Source: Rhizobiaceae bacterium (GTDB taxonomy: Bacteria > Pseudomonadota > Alphaproteobacteria > Rhizobiales > Rhizobiaceae). Taken from it: a stretch of DNA of 58,016 nucleotides. The notes under the pieces are model-generated. The model made no database searches, was not told the origin of the DNA, and saw only the letters and a list, made by a program, of their open reading frames with translations. Where the stretch lies: NCBI GenBank assembly GCA_905339215.1, contig CAJPFN010000127.1:1-58016 (forward strand), written 5' to 3'. The position numbers were made by a program, and so were the translations under genes. The stretch's first letter is position 1; the number at the start of each line of letters is the position of its first letter. Of this stretch, positions 46,391-56,725 are shown one piece after another.

Positions 46391-46500
46391 CGTGTCAGTC
46401 GCCGCAGGCAGCAGCGCGGGCAAGCAGTAGCGCCTTTTCCCGCTCTATCTCCGCCAGGGCTTGCGGCCGAGCAAAAAGGCCTAGAAACCCGGCGCCGGTG

Positions 46501-47205
46501 CTAGCGGTCGAGAAAGCCCGGCAGCTCGGCCACCGATCCGAGGATGACGTCGGCCAGGCGGCTGAGCGTCTCCTGCGTTCCCGTACCGCTCAAGACGCCG
46601 ACGGCGAGGCCGACGCCGCCGGCGCGCGCCATCTCGAGGTCGTGGCGGTTGTCGCCGACCATGGCGATCTGCGACGGTTTCAGCCCGGTCAGGTCGGCGA
46701 AGGCCAGAACTGCATCCGGCGCTGGCTTCGGATTGGCGACCGCGTCGTAGCCGTAGGCGGCGTCGAACATGGCCGACATGCCGAGCGCCGCGAGCGTCTG
46801 CTCGGCGCCGGACGTCGAATCGTTGGTGGCGATGCCGAGGCGATAGCCCCGACGATGCAGTTCGGCGATGGCTTCGCGGCAGCCGGCGAGCGCCACGGAC
46901 TGGCGCGCGCCCTCGGCGGCCGTGAACGTATCGAAATGCCGGGTCATCGCCTGGCGGCCGGCGTCGTCGAGGCCGGGATACCAAAGCGCGACGATGTCGG
47001 CGTTGGTGCCGGCGGCGAAAACGGAATCGGCGCGGAAGCGGTGGTTGACGTAGTCGTAGCCGGCGCGCGCCATCAGGTCGTCCGCATGGGTGCGGTCACC
47101 AGCAGCCGCCTGCAGCGCCATCAGGTCGCCGATGGCGTACCAGGTCGCCTGGAAGTCGACCAGCGTTCCGTCCTTGTCGAACAGGATGCCCTTGATGTCG
47201 GCCAC
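46501..47205 (-). CDS. HAD-family phosphatase (phosphoglycolate phosphatase-like)
   Basis: The 234-residue protein has the HAD motifs: DKDGTLVDF (about 8-16, nucleophile Asp), ATNDSTSGAE (motif II), NPKPAPDAVL (motif III Lys) and VGDNRHDLEMARAGG (motif IV). The substrate is not readable from sequence. GTG 47205 follows a GGGGAG site; GTG 47211 overlaps the pgi stop. Both are GTG starts, so it is translationally coupled to pgi. Its stop converges on the fadD region. Confidence 0.8.
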   Translation of the reverse strand: MADIKGILFDKDGTLVDFQATWYAIGDLMALQAAAGDRTHADDLMARAGYDYVNHRFRADSVFAAGTNADIVALWYPGLDDAGRQAMTRHFDTFTAAEGARQSVALAGCREAIAELHRRGYRLGIATNDSTSGAEQTLAALGMSAMFDAAYGYDAVANPKPAPDAVLAFADLTGLKPSQIAMVGDNRHDLEMARAGGVGLAVGVLSGTGTQETLSRLADVILGSVAELPGFLDR

Positions 47206-47207
47206 GA

Positions 47208-48848
<1,641 letters not shown>

Positions 48849-49023
48849 GGGGATCCCTCCGCGTTGCTCCGCGTCAGGCCCTATCGCGCAACGGGGAAAA
48901 TTACCAGAGCCGCGGGACGAGCGACCCAGGCCGCCGCGTTCGGAGCCGCCGCATCGGGCGTGCGACCAGCTGATCCATGGAGGCGACCCTTCACTGGCAT
49001 AAATGGCTGCGATCAGAAAAATT

Positions 49024-49075
49024 CATTGGTTTAATGCGTTGGTCCAGCAATACTGACTTGTAGGCCAACGACCTG
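49024..49075 (+). promoter_or_regulatory. Candidate MocR binding repeats upstream of the MocR gene
   Basis: TTGG direct repeats, ATTGGTTTA at 49025-49033 and GTTGGTCCA at 49038-49046, with an inverted GGCCAAC near 49063-49069, occupy the region 30-75 bases before the MocR start. MocR regulators often bind direct-repeat half-sites of this type upstream of their own or the target gene. Half-site matches are short and were judged by eye. The rest of the 250-bp gap back to pgi has no gene. Confidence 0.3.
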
Positions 49076-49098
49076 AAGAATCGGCTGGGAGGCGCGCC

Positions 49099-50592
49099 AT
49101 GTCGCAGCGAAACGATTCCGCCATCTGGAGCGGGTTATTCCGTATTTCCGCCGAGTCCGGGCAGACCCTTCAGGCACAGATCCGACAGGCGATCGTCGCC
49201 GCCATCCTCGATCGGCAGATTGCCGCGTCGATGCCGCTGCCGTCCTGCCGCATCCTCGCCGAGAAGCTCGGCGTAGCGCGCGGCACGGTCGTGCTGGCCT
49301 TCCAGCAACTGGTCGACCAGGGATTTCTCATCGCCAAGGAACGGCGCGGCCATTTCGTCAATCCGGAGGTGCTGGCGACCCCGGCGAAGCCGTCGCAGAA
49401 GGCGGCGGAACAGTCCGGCCAGATCGACTGGAAAGTGCGGCGGCGCATCGCGGCGAGCGACATGCCGCGCCCGGCCAAGCACGAGAACTGGATCAAGTGC
49501 TCGTACCCGTTCGTCTACGGACAGTTCGACCCGGCGCTGTTCCCGACTGCCGAATGGCGCGAATGCAACCGCATGGCGCTCGCCGTACTGGAAATCCGCA
49601 ACTGGGCGGCCGACATGGTAGACCGTGACGATCCGCTGCTCATCGAACAGATCCAGGCGCGGCTGCTGCCGCGGCGCGGTATCTTCGCCAATCCTGATGA
49701 GATCATCGTCACGCTGGGCGCCCAGAACGCGCTTTACATGCTCGCCACCTTGCTCATGAGCAAGGGCTCCAAGGTGGCCATGGAGGACCCCGGCTACCCC
49801 GACGCGCGCTCGATTTTCCGCCTCGCGGGCGCCGACATCGCGGCCACGCCCGTCGACGGCCAAGGCATTGTAACGTCAGCGATTCCTTCCGATGCGGGCT
49901 TCGTCTTCGTCACCCCAAGCCACCATTGCCCAACCATGGTGCCGCTGTCGGCCGAACGCCGGCAGGACCTACTGCTGCGCGCCCAGACCAACGACCAGAT
50001 CATCATCGAGGACGGCTACGACAGCCAGCTTCTCGACGACTCGCCGCAGCAGGCTCTGAAGAGCCTCGACCGCACCGGCCGCGTCATCTATGTCGGTTCC
50101 ATGTCGAAGACGCTCGCCCCGGGGCTGAGGCTCGGCTACATCGTCGCCTCCGCCGACCTGATCGCCGAGCTGCGCGCGCTGCGCCGCTTCATGCTGCGCC
50201 ATCCACCTGCCAACAACCAGCGCGCCGTGGCGCTTTTCCTGTCGCTCGGCCACCACGAAGCGCTGGTGCGGCGGCTCTCCGCCGCCTTCGAGGAGCGGCG
50301 CAAGCGGCTCGTCCAGGCAATCTCGGCCTTCCTGCCGGAATGGCAGTCAACGAACTCCGCCGGTGGCACGTCGCTGTGGCTGGAAGGGCCGCGCGGCATC
50401 GATTCCCGATCGCTCGCGGAAGCGGCCGCAGCGCGCAGCGTCATCATCGAGCCCGGCGACCGCTTCTTCGACCGGGCCGACCGGCCTACGCGTTTCCTGC
50501 GCCTCGGCATCTCGTCGATCGCACTGCAGCACATCGAACCCGGCATCCGCGAGCTGGCGACCGCCGCGGGGCGGCGTCCAGCGGCAGCCTGA
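49099..50592 (+). CDS. MocR-family (GntR HTH + aminotransferase) regulator
   Basis: The 497-residue protein combines a GntR winged helix (about 20-90, MPLPSCRILAEKLGVARGTVVLAFQQLVDQGFLI) with a fold-type I aminotransferase domain. The PLP-binding Lys is Lys337 in YVGSMSKTLAPGLRLGYI; other PLP residues are in IEDGYDSQLL. MocR proteins sense amino compounds through PLP and usually control a neighbouring catabolic or transport gene. ATG 49099 follows GGGAGG. The next gene on the same strand is the methyltransferase, so its effector may be a methylated amine or betaine. Confidence 0.85.
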   Translation: MSQRNDSAIWSGLFRISAESGQTLQAQIRQAIVAAILDRQIAASMPLPSCRILAEKLGVARGTVVLAFQQLVDQGFLIAKERRGHFVNPEVLATPAKPSQKAAEQSGQIDWKVRRRIAASDMPRPAKHENWIKCSYPFVYGQFDPALFPTAEWRECNRMALAVLEIRNWAADMVDRDDPLLIEQIQARLLPRRGIFANPDEIIVTLGAQNALYMLATLLMSKGSKVAMEDPGYPDARSIFRLAGADIAATPVDGQGIVTSAIPSDAGFVFVTPSHHCPTMVPLSAERRQDLLLRAQTNDQIIIEDGYDSQLLDDSPQQALKSLDRTGRVIYVGSMSKTLAPGLRLGYIVASADLIAELRALRRFMLRHPPANNQRAVALFLSLGHHEALVRRLSAAFEERRKRLVQAISAFLPEWQSTNSAGGTSLWLEGPRGIDSRSLAEAAAARSVIIEPGDRFFDRADRPTRFLRLGISSIALQHIEPGIRELATAAGRRPAAA

Positions 50593-50771
50593 GGCGTACT
50601 ACCGCGCCGGCTTGCGAGCGCAAGAAAAGCGCATTCCTGGCATATTCAGCCGCCCTGCTTGGTCCATATGCTGGATACCCGGCAAGAGCATAGTCGGCGG
50701 GAGATCGGGGAACCGAGCGGACCGACGCCGGCCTGCGGCGCGGGCGACCGCGACAATGACGGAGTGGCTTG

Positions 50772-52358
50772 ATGTCGATTGCAGTCGAGCAGTCGGACAC
50801 GGCGGATCGCGGATCCCGCCGTTCAGGTGGTCGCGAGGCGCGTCGCGCGCTGAGGGCGGCGCCACTGGCCGAAGACATAAGGCCGGTGAGACCCGGCCTT
50901 TCCGGCGGCAGCTACAAGCCGCTGGCGCAGAACGACCTGGAGCGTATCCACGAAGCGGTGCTCACCGTTCTTGAGACCATTGGCTTCGCCAACGCCATCC
51001 CGAGCTGCATCGCGGCGCTGACGCGCGTCGGCGCGACATATGGAGCCGATGGCCGCATCCGCTTCCCTCGCGGCCTCGTCCTCGACACGATCCGCACGGC
51101 GGCGCGCAATTTCACACTCCACGGCCAGGATTCCCGGCACGACATGACCGTGCAGGGAACCCGCGTCCACTACGGCACGGCGGGTGCGGCGGTGCACCTG
51201 GTCGACGTCGAGAAGCGCGAGTATCGCGAGTCGCTCCTGCAGGACATCTACGACGCCGCACGAATCGTCGACGGGCTGGACAACATCCACTTCTTCCAGC
51301 GTCCGATGGTGCCGCGCGACATCCCCGACCCGCTGGAGATGGATCTCAACACGCTTTACGCCTGCGTGATGGGCACGTCCAAGCACGTCGGCACGTCGTT
51401 CACCGTGTGCGAAAACGTCGCGCCGGCGCTGGAGATGCTCTACGCCATTGCCGGCGGCGAGGAGAATTTCCGCGCCCGGCCGTTCGTCTCGAATTCCAAC
51501 TGCTTCGTCGTCCCGCCGATGAAATTTGCCGAGGACGCCTGCGGCGTGCTCGAGGCCTGTGTCGCGGGCGGCATCCCGATTCTTCTCCTGTCTGCCGGCC
51601 AGGCGGGCGCCACGGCGCCGGCCGCGATTGCCGGCGCGGTCGTCCAGGCCGTAGCCGAGGTTCTCGCCGGCCTTGTCTACGTCAATGCGCTGAAACCCGG
51701 CCATCCGGCGATCTTCGGCACCTGGCCGTTCGTCTCAGACCTGAGGACGGGCGCGATGTCGGGCGGCTCGGCCGAGCAGGCGCTGCTCACGGCGGCCTGC
51801 GCACAGATGGCGCAGTTCTACGATCTGCCCGGCGGTTCGGCCGCGGGAATGGCCGATTCCAAGCTTCCCGACATCCAGTCCGGTTACGAGAAGGGCATCA
51901 CCAACGTCATGGCCGGCCTCTCCGGCCTGAACCTGATCTACGAATCGGCTGGCATGCACGCCTCGCTCCTCGGCTTCTGCCTGGAGAGCCTGATCATCGA
52001 CAATGACATGCTCGGCCATTGCCTGCGCTGCGTGCGCGGCATCGAGGTGTCGGACGCGGCACTTTCGATCGACACGATCGCCGACGTCTGTTTGAAAGGT
52101 CCCGGCCACTATCTCGGCAACGAGCAGACGCTGCGGCTGATGCAGACCGAGTACTTCTATCCCGCGATCGGCGACCGCTTCTCGCCCAAGGAGTGGAACG
52201 AGCGGGGCAGGCCGGACATCCTTTCGCGCGCCATCGAGGAGAAGAAGAAGATTCTCGCCACGCGCTTCCCCCGTCACGTGCCGAAGGCGATCGATGATCG
52301 GCTGCGCCAGCGTTTCGGCGAGACGATCCGCCTGCCGCGCTCCGCCATGGGCGGTTGA
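50772..52358 (+). CDS. Trimethylamine methyltransferase (MttB) family protein, pyrrolysine-free
   Basis: The 528-residue TIM-barrel protein belongs to the MttB superfamily. The N-terminal part is LSGGSYKPLAQNDLERIHEAVLTVLETIGFANA, and typical parts include TSFTVCENVAPALEMLYAIAGG, FVVPPMKFAEDACGVLEACVAGGIP and MADSKLPDIQSGYEKGITNVMAGLSGLNLIYESAGM. Archaeal MttB carries pyrrolysine at an in-frame amber; this gene has none, as in bacterial glycine betaine (MtgB-type) methyltransferases. It therefore demethylates a quaternary amine or related compound by cobalamin chemistry, by family inference. ATG 50772 follows GGAGTGG. The MocR gene upstream is the probable regulator. No corrinoid protein gene is adjacent, and a convergent TPR gene ends eight bases away. 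Confidence 0.85.
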   Translation: MSIAVEQSDTADRGSRRSGGREARRALRAAPLAEDIRPVRPGLSGGSYKPLAQNDLERIHEAVLTVLETIGFANAIPSCIAALTRVGATYGADGRIRFPRGLVLDTIRTAARNFTLHGQDSRHDMTVQGTRVHYGTAGAAVHLVDVEKREYRESLLQDIYDAARIVDGLDNIHFFQRPMVPRDIPDPLEMDLNTLYACVMGTSKHVGTSFTVCENVAPALEMLYAIAGGEENFRARPFVSNSNCFVVPPMKFAEDACGVLEACVAGGIPILLLSAGQAGATAPAAIAGAVVQAVAEVLAGLVYVNALKPGHPAIFGTWPFVSDLRTGAMSGGSAEQALLTAACAQMAQFYDLPGGSAAGMADSKLPDIQSGYEKGITNVMAGLSGLNLIYESAGMHASLLGFCLESLIIDNDMLGHCLRCVRGIEVSDAALSIDTIADVCLKGPGHYLGNEQTLRLMQTEYFYPAIGDRFSPKEWNERGRPDILSRAIEEKKKILATRFPRHVPKAIDDRLRQRFGETIRLPRSAMGG

Positions 52359-52365
52359 AAGTCGG

Positions 52366-53787
52366 CTACTTCGCCTTCGCCGCGGCGAAGTTCGCGCCGA
52401 TGTAGATATCGAGGAAGCTGCGCTGGTCGCGGCGCGCCGCTTCCTGTCCCGCATCGTAGCTTCCAAGCGCCGCCTGGCGCGCCTTGAAGGCGGCGAAGGC
52501 ACGCTCGGCGAGCGGCAGTGCGTCGGTGTGGTCGAAGTTCTGCATGAACAGCATGCGAGTCGCCGTGGTCAGCACGTACTGGCGCATTTGCAGGTCGCCG
52601 TCGGCAATAACGGCGGCTTCCGTCGCGGAGGTCACCAGGGCCTCCCTGGCCGGGCCGATCTCGCCACCGCTAGCGAGGAACAGCCTGGCAATCGAGAGAT
52701 AGAAACCCGCGAGGGCCGCGTTCAGCCGGTCGCCGGCTGCCTCGGCATCGCGGCCGGACGCGAGGAAGACCCGCTCGGCTTCGCGGTAGTCCTTGCGGGC
52801 GAAGGTCACCCCGGCCCGCTGCACCATGAGGGCGAAGCGCCGCGCCGGATTGTCGGCGAAGTCGGCGGCCATATCGAGCGCGGCCAGCGCGAGATCGTGC
52901 TCGCCGGCCGCGACCGCGTTGCTGGCGAGGTAGCTGAAGCTGTCCCAGGCGACCTCACGCGTCGCCGGATACTCGCGCACGACCGGCAGAAGCGCCGCCG
53001 GACCCTTGCCGCCCCACGGTTCGGCGCTGAGAATATCGGCAGCGCGGCGCAGCGCCACAACCGCAGCCGCCGGGCGTCCCTCGAGACCGTAAGCCACGCC
53101 GACCAGCGTGTGCGCTCTCGCGTTGATGTAGACGACATCGGTGCCGCCGACCGCGGTGCCTCCAGGCAGGATCGCCCGCGAGGCGAGCGTGATCGCCTGC
53201 GCTGTGTCGTACGCATTGAGCGCTTCCTGGGCCTGGTCGAGCAGCTTGATGGCGAGTTCGGCGACCGGCGCGTTGGCGACACTGGGGTCGTCGCTGGCGA
53301 GCTTTTTTGCCCACACAGCCGCCTCGTCCTCCAGTGCCTTGCGGTGCTCGGCGCCGAAACGTTCCCCCATCCAGAGGGCGGTGATACGCACCGTCTCGAT
53401 CGCCTCGGCGTACCGGCCGAGATCGGCCAGCGCATAGGCGCGAGAGACGAGCAGCATGTTCTTCACGTCGTCGTCGGGCTCTGCCGCACCGAGGGCGAGC
53501 GCGAGCCCTTCGTCGGTAAGCTGCAGGGCAAAGGACGGGTTCTCTTCGAAGCGGGCCGTGTCGGCATACATGGCGTAGAGGACAGCATAGACCGGATCGA
53601 GGGCACCCCCGTGCGCCGCCTCGCGAAGCGCCTTGCTCAGCACGGCGCGTGCATCGGCATAGCGCTCGCTCTTCTGGTAGGCCTGCATCGCCTCTTCCAT
53701 TACCTTGTAGGGATCCACATGGTCGGCCGAGGCGGGAACTGCAGCGAAAAGGAACAGGGCGGCAGAAAGCGGTCGCAGCAGGCGCAT
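52366..53787 (-). CDS. Secreted TPR-like protein, partner of the CHAT peptidase
   Basis: The 473-residue protein has a signal peptide (MRLLRPLSAALFLFAAVPASA) followed by about eight to ten degenerate helical TPR-like repeats (ALAGFYLSIARLFLASGG, YADARAVLSKALREA, DDVKNMLLVSRAYALADLGRYAEAIETV). No catalytic motif is seen. The gene starts inside the CHAT stop (TGATG), so the two are translationally coupled. In many CHAT proteins TPRs and the protease are one polypeptide, whereas here the repeats are a separate secreted chain made second. They may serve as scaffold, regulator or substrate of the protease. Confidence 0.75.
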   Translation of the reverse strand: MRLLRPLSAALFLFAAVPASADHVDPYKVMEEAMQAYQKSERYADARAVLSKALREAAHGGALDPVYAVLYAMYADTARFEENPSFALQLTDEGLALALGAAEPDDDVKNMLLVSRAYALADLGRYAEAIETVRITALWMGERFGAEHRKALEDEAAVWAKKLASDDPSVANAPVAELAIKLLDQAQEALNAYDTAQAITLASRAILPGGTAVGGTDVVYINARAHTLVGVAYGLEGRPAAAVVALRRAADILSAEPWGGKGPAALLPVVREYPATREVAWDSFSYLASNAVAAGEHDLALAALDMAADFADNPARRFALMVQRAGVTFARKDYREAERVFLASGRDAEAAGDRLNAALAGFYLSIARLFLASGGEIGPAREALVTSATEAAVIADGDLQMRQYVLTTATRMLFMQNFDHTDALPLAERAFAAFKARQAALGSYDAGQEAARRDQRSFLDIYIGANFAAAKAK

Positions 53788-55466
53788 CAGTAGCCGCCCT
53801 CCCCCACCACCACGAACGGCGCCCAGGCCGAAGGATGGGCGAGCGATGGATCGTGCGCGTCCTGCATCAGTGACATCATGGCGAGACGCAGGGCTTCCGA
53901 CCGGCGGGGCTTTTCGCCGGAGGCCAAGGCCCCGACCGCGCGCGTCGTGAGATAGGCAGCCGCATCGTCGCGCACCGGCCAGTGCGAGGCAAGGATGGCG
54001 CGGGCACCCGCATAGAGGAAGGCGCGCGCCAGGCCGGACAGCCCCTCGCCGTCGGCGCGGCCGTCGCCACCTGCCGTGTTGCAGGCCGACAGGATCACCC
54101 ACTCGGCGGAGAGCTGCAATTCGGAAACCTCCGACGCGGTCAGCAACCCGTCGTCGTCGGCCGTCGCGGTCTCCGGCGGCGAAAAGGCAAGAGCCGGCTC
54201 CGCCAGGCCCTGGAGATCGCCGGACAGAAGGCCGTGGGTCGCGAAGGCGAGGATGCGCACATCGGCGAGGTCGGTTCTTCGCACGGCGCTCTCGGTCGCC
54301 CGCGGGCCGAGGAACAGGGCCTCTTCGCCGACGCCGAGCGCGGCCGCCAGCTGGCGCAGTTCCGGACCGGTCTGCGGCAGGGCCGGAAGGTTGCGTACCG
54401 CGTCGAGATTGGCGAGCGCGCCGCGGAAGAATGAGGTCTGCGCGGCGGCGACGGTCGTCGCCTGCGCCTCGCTGCCGTCGAAATCGGGCGCGCCGAATCC
54501 GACGAAGGGTCGCGCCGAGGCTGCCGGCTCGGCCGGCGGAAAGCGGCGGATGACCGCCAGGCTGCTCGCCGACGGCAGCGTCGTCATGGCGAACTGCCGG
54601 ATCATCCACGCCGTGTCGCGCATCGCGGCGGCATCGGTATCGTCGCCCTTGGGCGGCTCCGTGACGAGAACCGCGAAGGGCAGGCCCGAGAGCGCGCCGT
54701 CGGCGACGATGAAAACGTGCCGCGCGCCGGCGAGCACATGCGCGACCGGCGCGACGAGCTCGTTGTAGAGAAGGTGGGCGCGGAAACGGTCGAAGGGGGC
54801 GACGCGGGGCGCTTCGTCCTTCCCGCCGATCGCGGCCGCGCCGCGATTGGTCGCAGCGTTGGGATCCAGTTGCAGGCGAAGCTGTGCGACGTCGTCGGCG
54901 AGTGTCGCCGCACCGTAGACCGCCTGGCTCCAGTCGACGGCGTTCCTGGCGATCGCCATGGTGTAGACGTTGTATTTGCCGGCGAAGACGACGAGGAGCG
55001 CCTCGTCGTCCTCGAGAAGGGCTTGCACCTCGGCGATCTTCAGCGGCGCGGGATTGGACAGCTCGCTGTAGCGCGGGAACTCGGCCTTCAGCCTCTCGTC
55101 GATGCCCTGCAACTCGGCCAGCAGCGAGTCGATCTCGCCGCGCAGCCCGACCGCAGCATCTTCCTGCGAGACGGCCCCACGGGTGTCGAGTTCGGCGAGC
55201 TTCCTTTCGCGATCCTCGACAAGCGCCAGCGTATCCTGCCGGCGCCGGACGATCGCAGCGAGCTCCGGCGAGCCGGCGGCGGCGCGCAGGCCGAGTTGCT
55301 GGACGGCGTTGCCGGCCGACGACAGCATCGCCCACTGCATCGCCTCGAAGGCCTTCTCACGATAGGTGTCCGGCTCCGCAGCGGTCGCGGCGATCGTCAC
55401 CGCCAGAAAGACCACCGCGACACCGAATATTCCCCGGGGTCCGGCCCCCGCCCAGAAACGCCCCAC
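53787..55466 (-). CDS. Secreted CHAT-domain (caspase-like) peptidase
   Basis: The 559-residue protein starts at GTG 55466 after a GGAGG site, with an apparent signal peptide (FGVAVVFLAVTIAATAAE, about 13-30). A helical region (about 40-140) with a coiled-coil part (LALVEDRERKLAELD) precedes the CHAT domain (about 220-555). The catalytic pair is His411 in FATHGLLSGDL and Cys462 in LSACNTAGGDG, both present. It has no TPRs of its own; these are in the coupled next gene. Signal peptides on CHAT proteins imply action outside the cytoplasm. Many CHAT proteins act in programmed death or defence, but this one has no such neighbours. Confidence 0.85.
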   Translation of the reverse strand: MGRFWAGAGPRGIFGVAVVFLAVTIAATAAEPDTYREKAFEAMQWAMLSSAGNAVQQLGLRAAAGSPELAAIVRRRQDTLALVEDRERKLAELDTRGAVSQEDAAVGLRGEIDSLLAELQGIDERLKAEFPRYSELSNPAPLKIAEVQALLEDDEALLVVFAGKYNVYTMAIARNAVDWSQAVYGAATLADDVAQLRLQLDPNAATNRGAAAIGGKDEAPRVAPFDRFRAHLLYNELVAPVAHVLAGARHVFIVADGALSGLPFAVLVTEPPKGDDTDAAAMRDTAWMIRQFAMTTLPSASSLAVIRRFPPAEPAASARPFVGFGAPDFDGSEAQATTVAAAQTSFFRGALANLDAVRNLPALPQTGPELRQLAAALGVGEEALFLGPRATESAVRRTDLADVRILAFATHGLLSGDLQGLAEPALAFSPPETATADDDGLLTASEVSELQLSAEWVILSACNTAGGDGRADGEGLSGLARAFLYAGARAILASHWPVRDDAAAYLTTRAVGALASGEKPRRSEALRLAMMSLMQDAHDPSLAHPSAWAPFVVVGEGGY

Positions 55467-55630
55467 TGCTCCGCCTCCTCAGCGGCTTTCGCAATGCCCA
55501 AGACTACGCTGGAGGCGGAATGCGGCAAGTCTTTGCCCGCTCCGGGATTTGCCGGCTGGGGCGCGAACAGTCCGTTGGAACCCCACATCGGTTGCCGGCG
55601 TTCAGTTTCAGGCAGTCCAAGGAGAAATCC

Positions 55631-55861
55631 ATGAACACCGACCTTTTCATCACCGCGCTCGTATCGATGATGACCAATGCCGTCCTGTTCGGCGCGGGCG
55701 CCATCACCGTGCTCTCGGTGCCGACCCTCAACGATCAGGCGAAGTACCTTCTACCGGTCGTCATCGTGGCAAGTTTCATTCTGGCGCCGCTAGTCGCCTG
55801 GTTCATCGCGCCGCGGCTGCGGGCGCGAAACTGGAGGCGGCCGGAGCCGGCGGCGGCCTGA
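55631..55861 (+). CDS. Small membrane protein of unknown function
   Basis: The 76-residue protein has two membrane spans (FITALVSMMTNAVLFGAGAITVLSVP and KYLLPVVIVASFILAPLVAWFIA) and a basic tail RLRARNWRRPEPAAA. AGGAGAAATCC precedes ATG 55631 and gives good coding support. It is divergent from the CHAT gene and convergent with the next. No family was recognised. Confidence 0.7.
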   Translation: MNTDLFITALVSMMTNAVLFGAGAITVLSVPTLNDQAKYLLPVVIVASFILAPLVAWFIAPRLRARNWRRPEPAAA

Positions 55862-55872
55862 CGCCAGTTCGG

Positions 55873-56169
55873 TCAGCGGCAGGCGCGCAGCATCTTCTGG
55901 CCGTTGACGTCCTCGCGGCAGGTCGGCTTGACCACCGGCACTTCGAGCTTCGGCGACGGCGTCTGCACCGTCAGACGGTCGATCTCGCGGTTGATGCGCT
56001 GCTCCAGCTGGAAGTCCTGCCGGCTCTGGATGCTTCTCATGATCTGCAATTCGGCCGCGCTCGGCGTCGCGGTGCCGGGCACGAGAATGTCGATTGCGAA
56101 AACCGGCGTCGCGACGAGTACGGCCGCAGCGACGGCCGCAAGGCGCGAAATGAACGGGCGCATGTCCAT
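55873..56169 (-). CDS. Small exported protein of unknown function
   Basis: The 98-residue protein has a signal peptide (LAAVAAAVLVATPVFA, cut near residue 26) and a short mature part with a helix (ELQIMRSIQSRQDFQLEQRINREIDRL). Two cysteines (TCRED and RACR) near the C-terminus could form a disulfide. It may be anchored or periplasmic. ATG 56163 is an alternative start. No family is recognised. Confidence 0.6.
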   Translation of the reverse strand: MDMRPFISRLAAVAAAVLVATPVFAIDILVPGTATPSAAELQIMRSIQSRQDFQLEQRINREIDRLTVQTPSPKLEVPVVKPTCREDVNGQKMLRACR

Positions 56170-56222
56170 GCACCCAATGTAGGGCGGTGCCGCGTCTGAC
56201 GCTACCGTCGGCGAGGTCTTCT

Positions 56223-56627
56223 CTAGCGATCTTCGCTTTCGAGGCCGAAGCGGTCGACGATCTCGGCGCTGATCAGCCTGGCGTGAAGGGCGAGCAGCAC
56301 GATCCCTGCATCGAAGCCGTCCGGCACGTCCAGCGCTGCTTCCAGACGCCGTTCGATCTCAAGACGCCGGTCGCGGCCGTTGGCCCGATCGCACGGTCCC
56401 GGTCCGGCGACGCAATAGGCAAAGAGCCCCGCCACATGCGGATAGGCCTCGGCGGGCGGCTCGTCCGGCCAATGGTCCTTCATCAGGTTGACGATGGTGA
56501 GCTTGACGCCTTCCGGCACCAGCGCCGGATGGAGATCGGCAGCGCGCAACGCCTCGTCCAACGCGCGCAGGTCCGCCGACCGCCCGAAGCGGCCGAGGAA
56601 GCCGAGGGATGAACGCCGTCTCGCCAT
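56223..56627 (-). CDS. Small cytoplasmic protein of unknown function
   Basis: The 134-residue protein starts MARRRSSLGFLGRFGRSADLRALDEALRAADLHPALVPEGVK. AAGGAG upstream of ATG 56627 supports this start. It is mixed alpha/beta with a Pro-rich loop (MKDHWPDEPPAEAYPHVAGLFAYCVAG) and no export signal. It lies between the small exported protein gene and the dehydratase gene, all on the minus strand. No family was recognised. Confidence 0.65.
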   Translation of the reverse strand: MARRRSSLGFLGRFGRSADLRALDEALRAADLHPALVPEGVKLTIVNLMKDHWPDEPPAEAYPHVAGLFAYCVAGPGPCDRANGRDRRLEIERRLEAALDVPDGFDAGIVLLALHARLISAEIVDRFGLESEDR

Positions 56628-56725
56628 GATCGTGCTCCTTGCGAGACACATGGGGACGGTGCAGCGGAAATCAAAGCGACCGGTCGCCAGCGGCGGCCGT
56701 GCGGCCACGGACGACCCGCGCGACC

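Noticed and set aside
52366-53787. The TPR gene as a frameshifted half of one CHAT-TPR protein.
   Set aside because: It has its own signal peptide and start overlapping the CHAT stop, so it is an independent gene, not a frameshift product.
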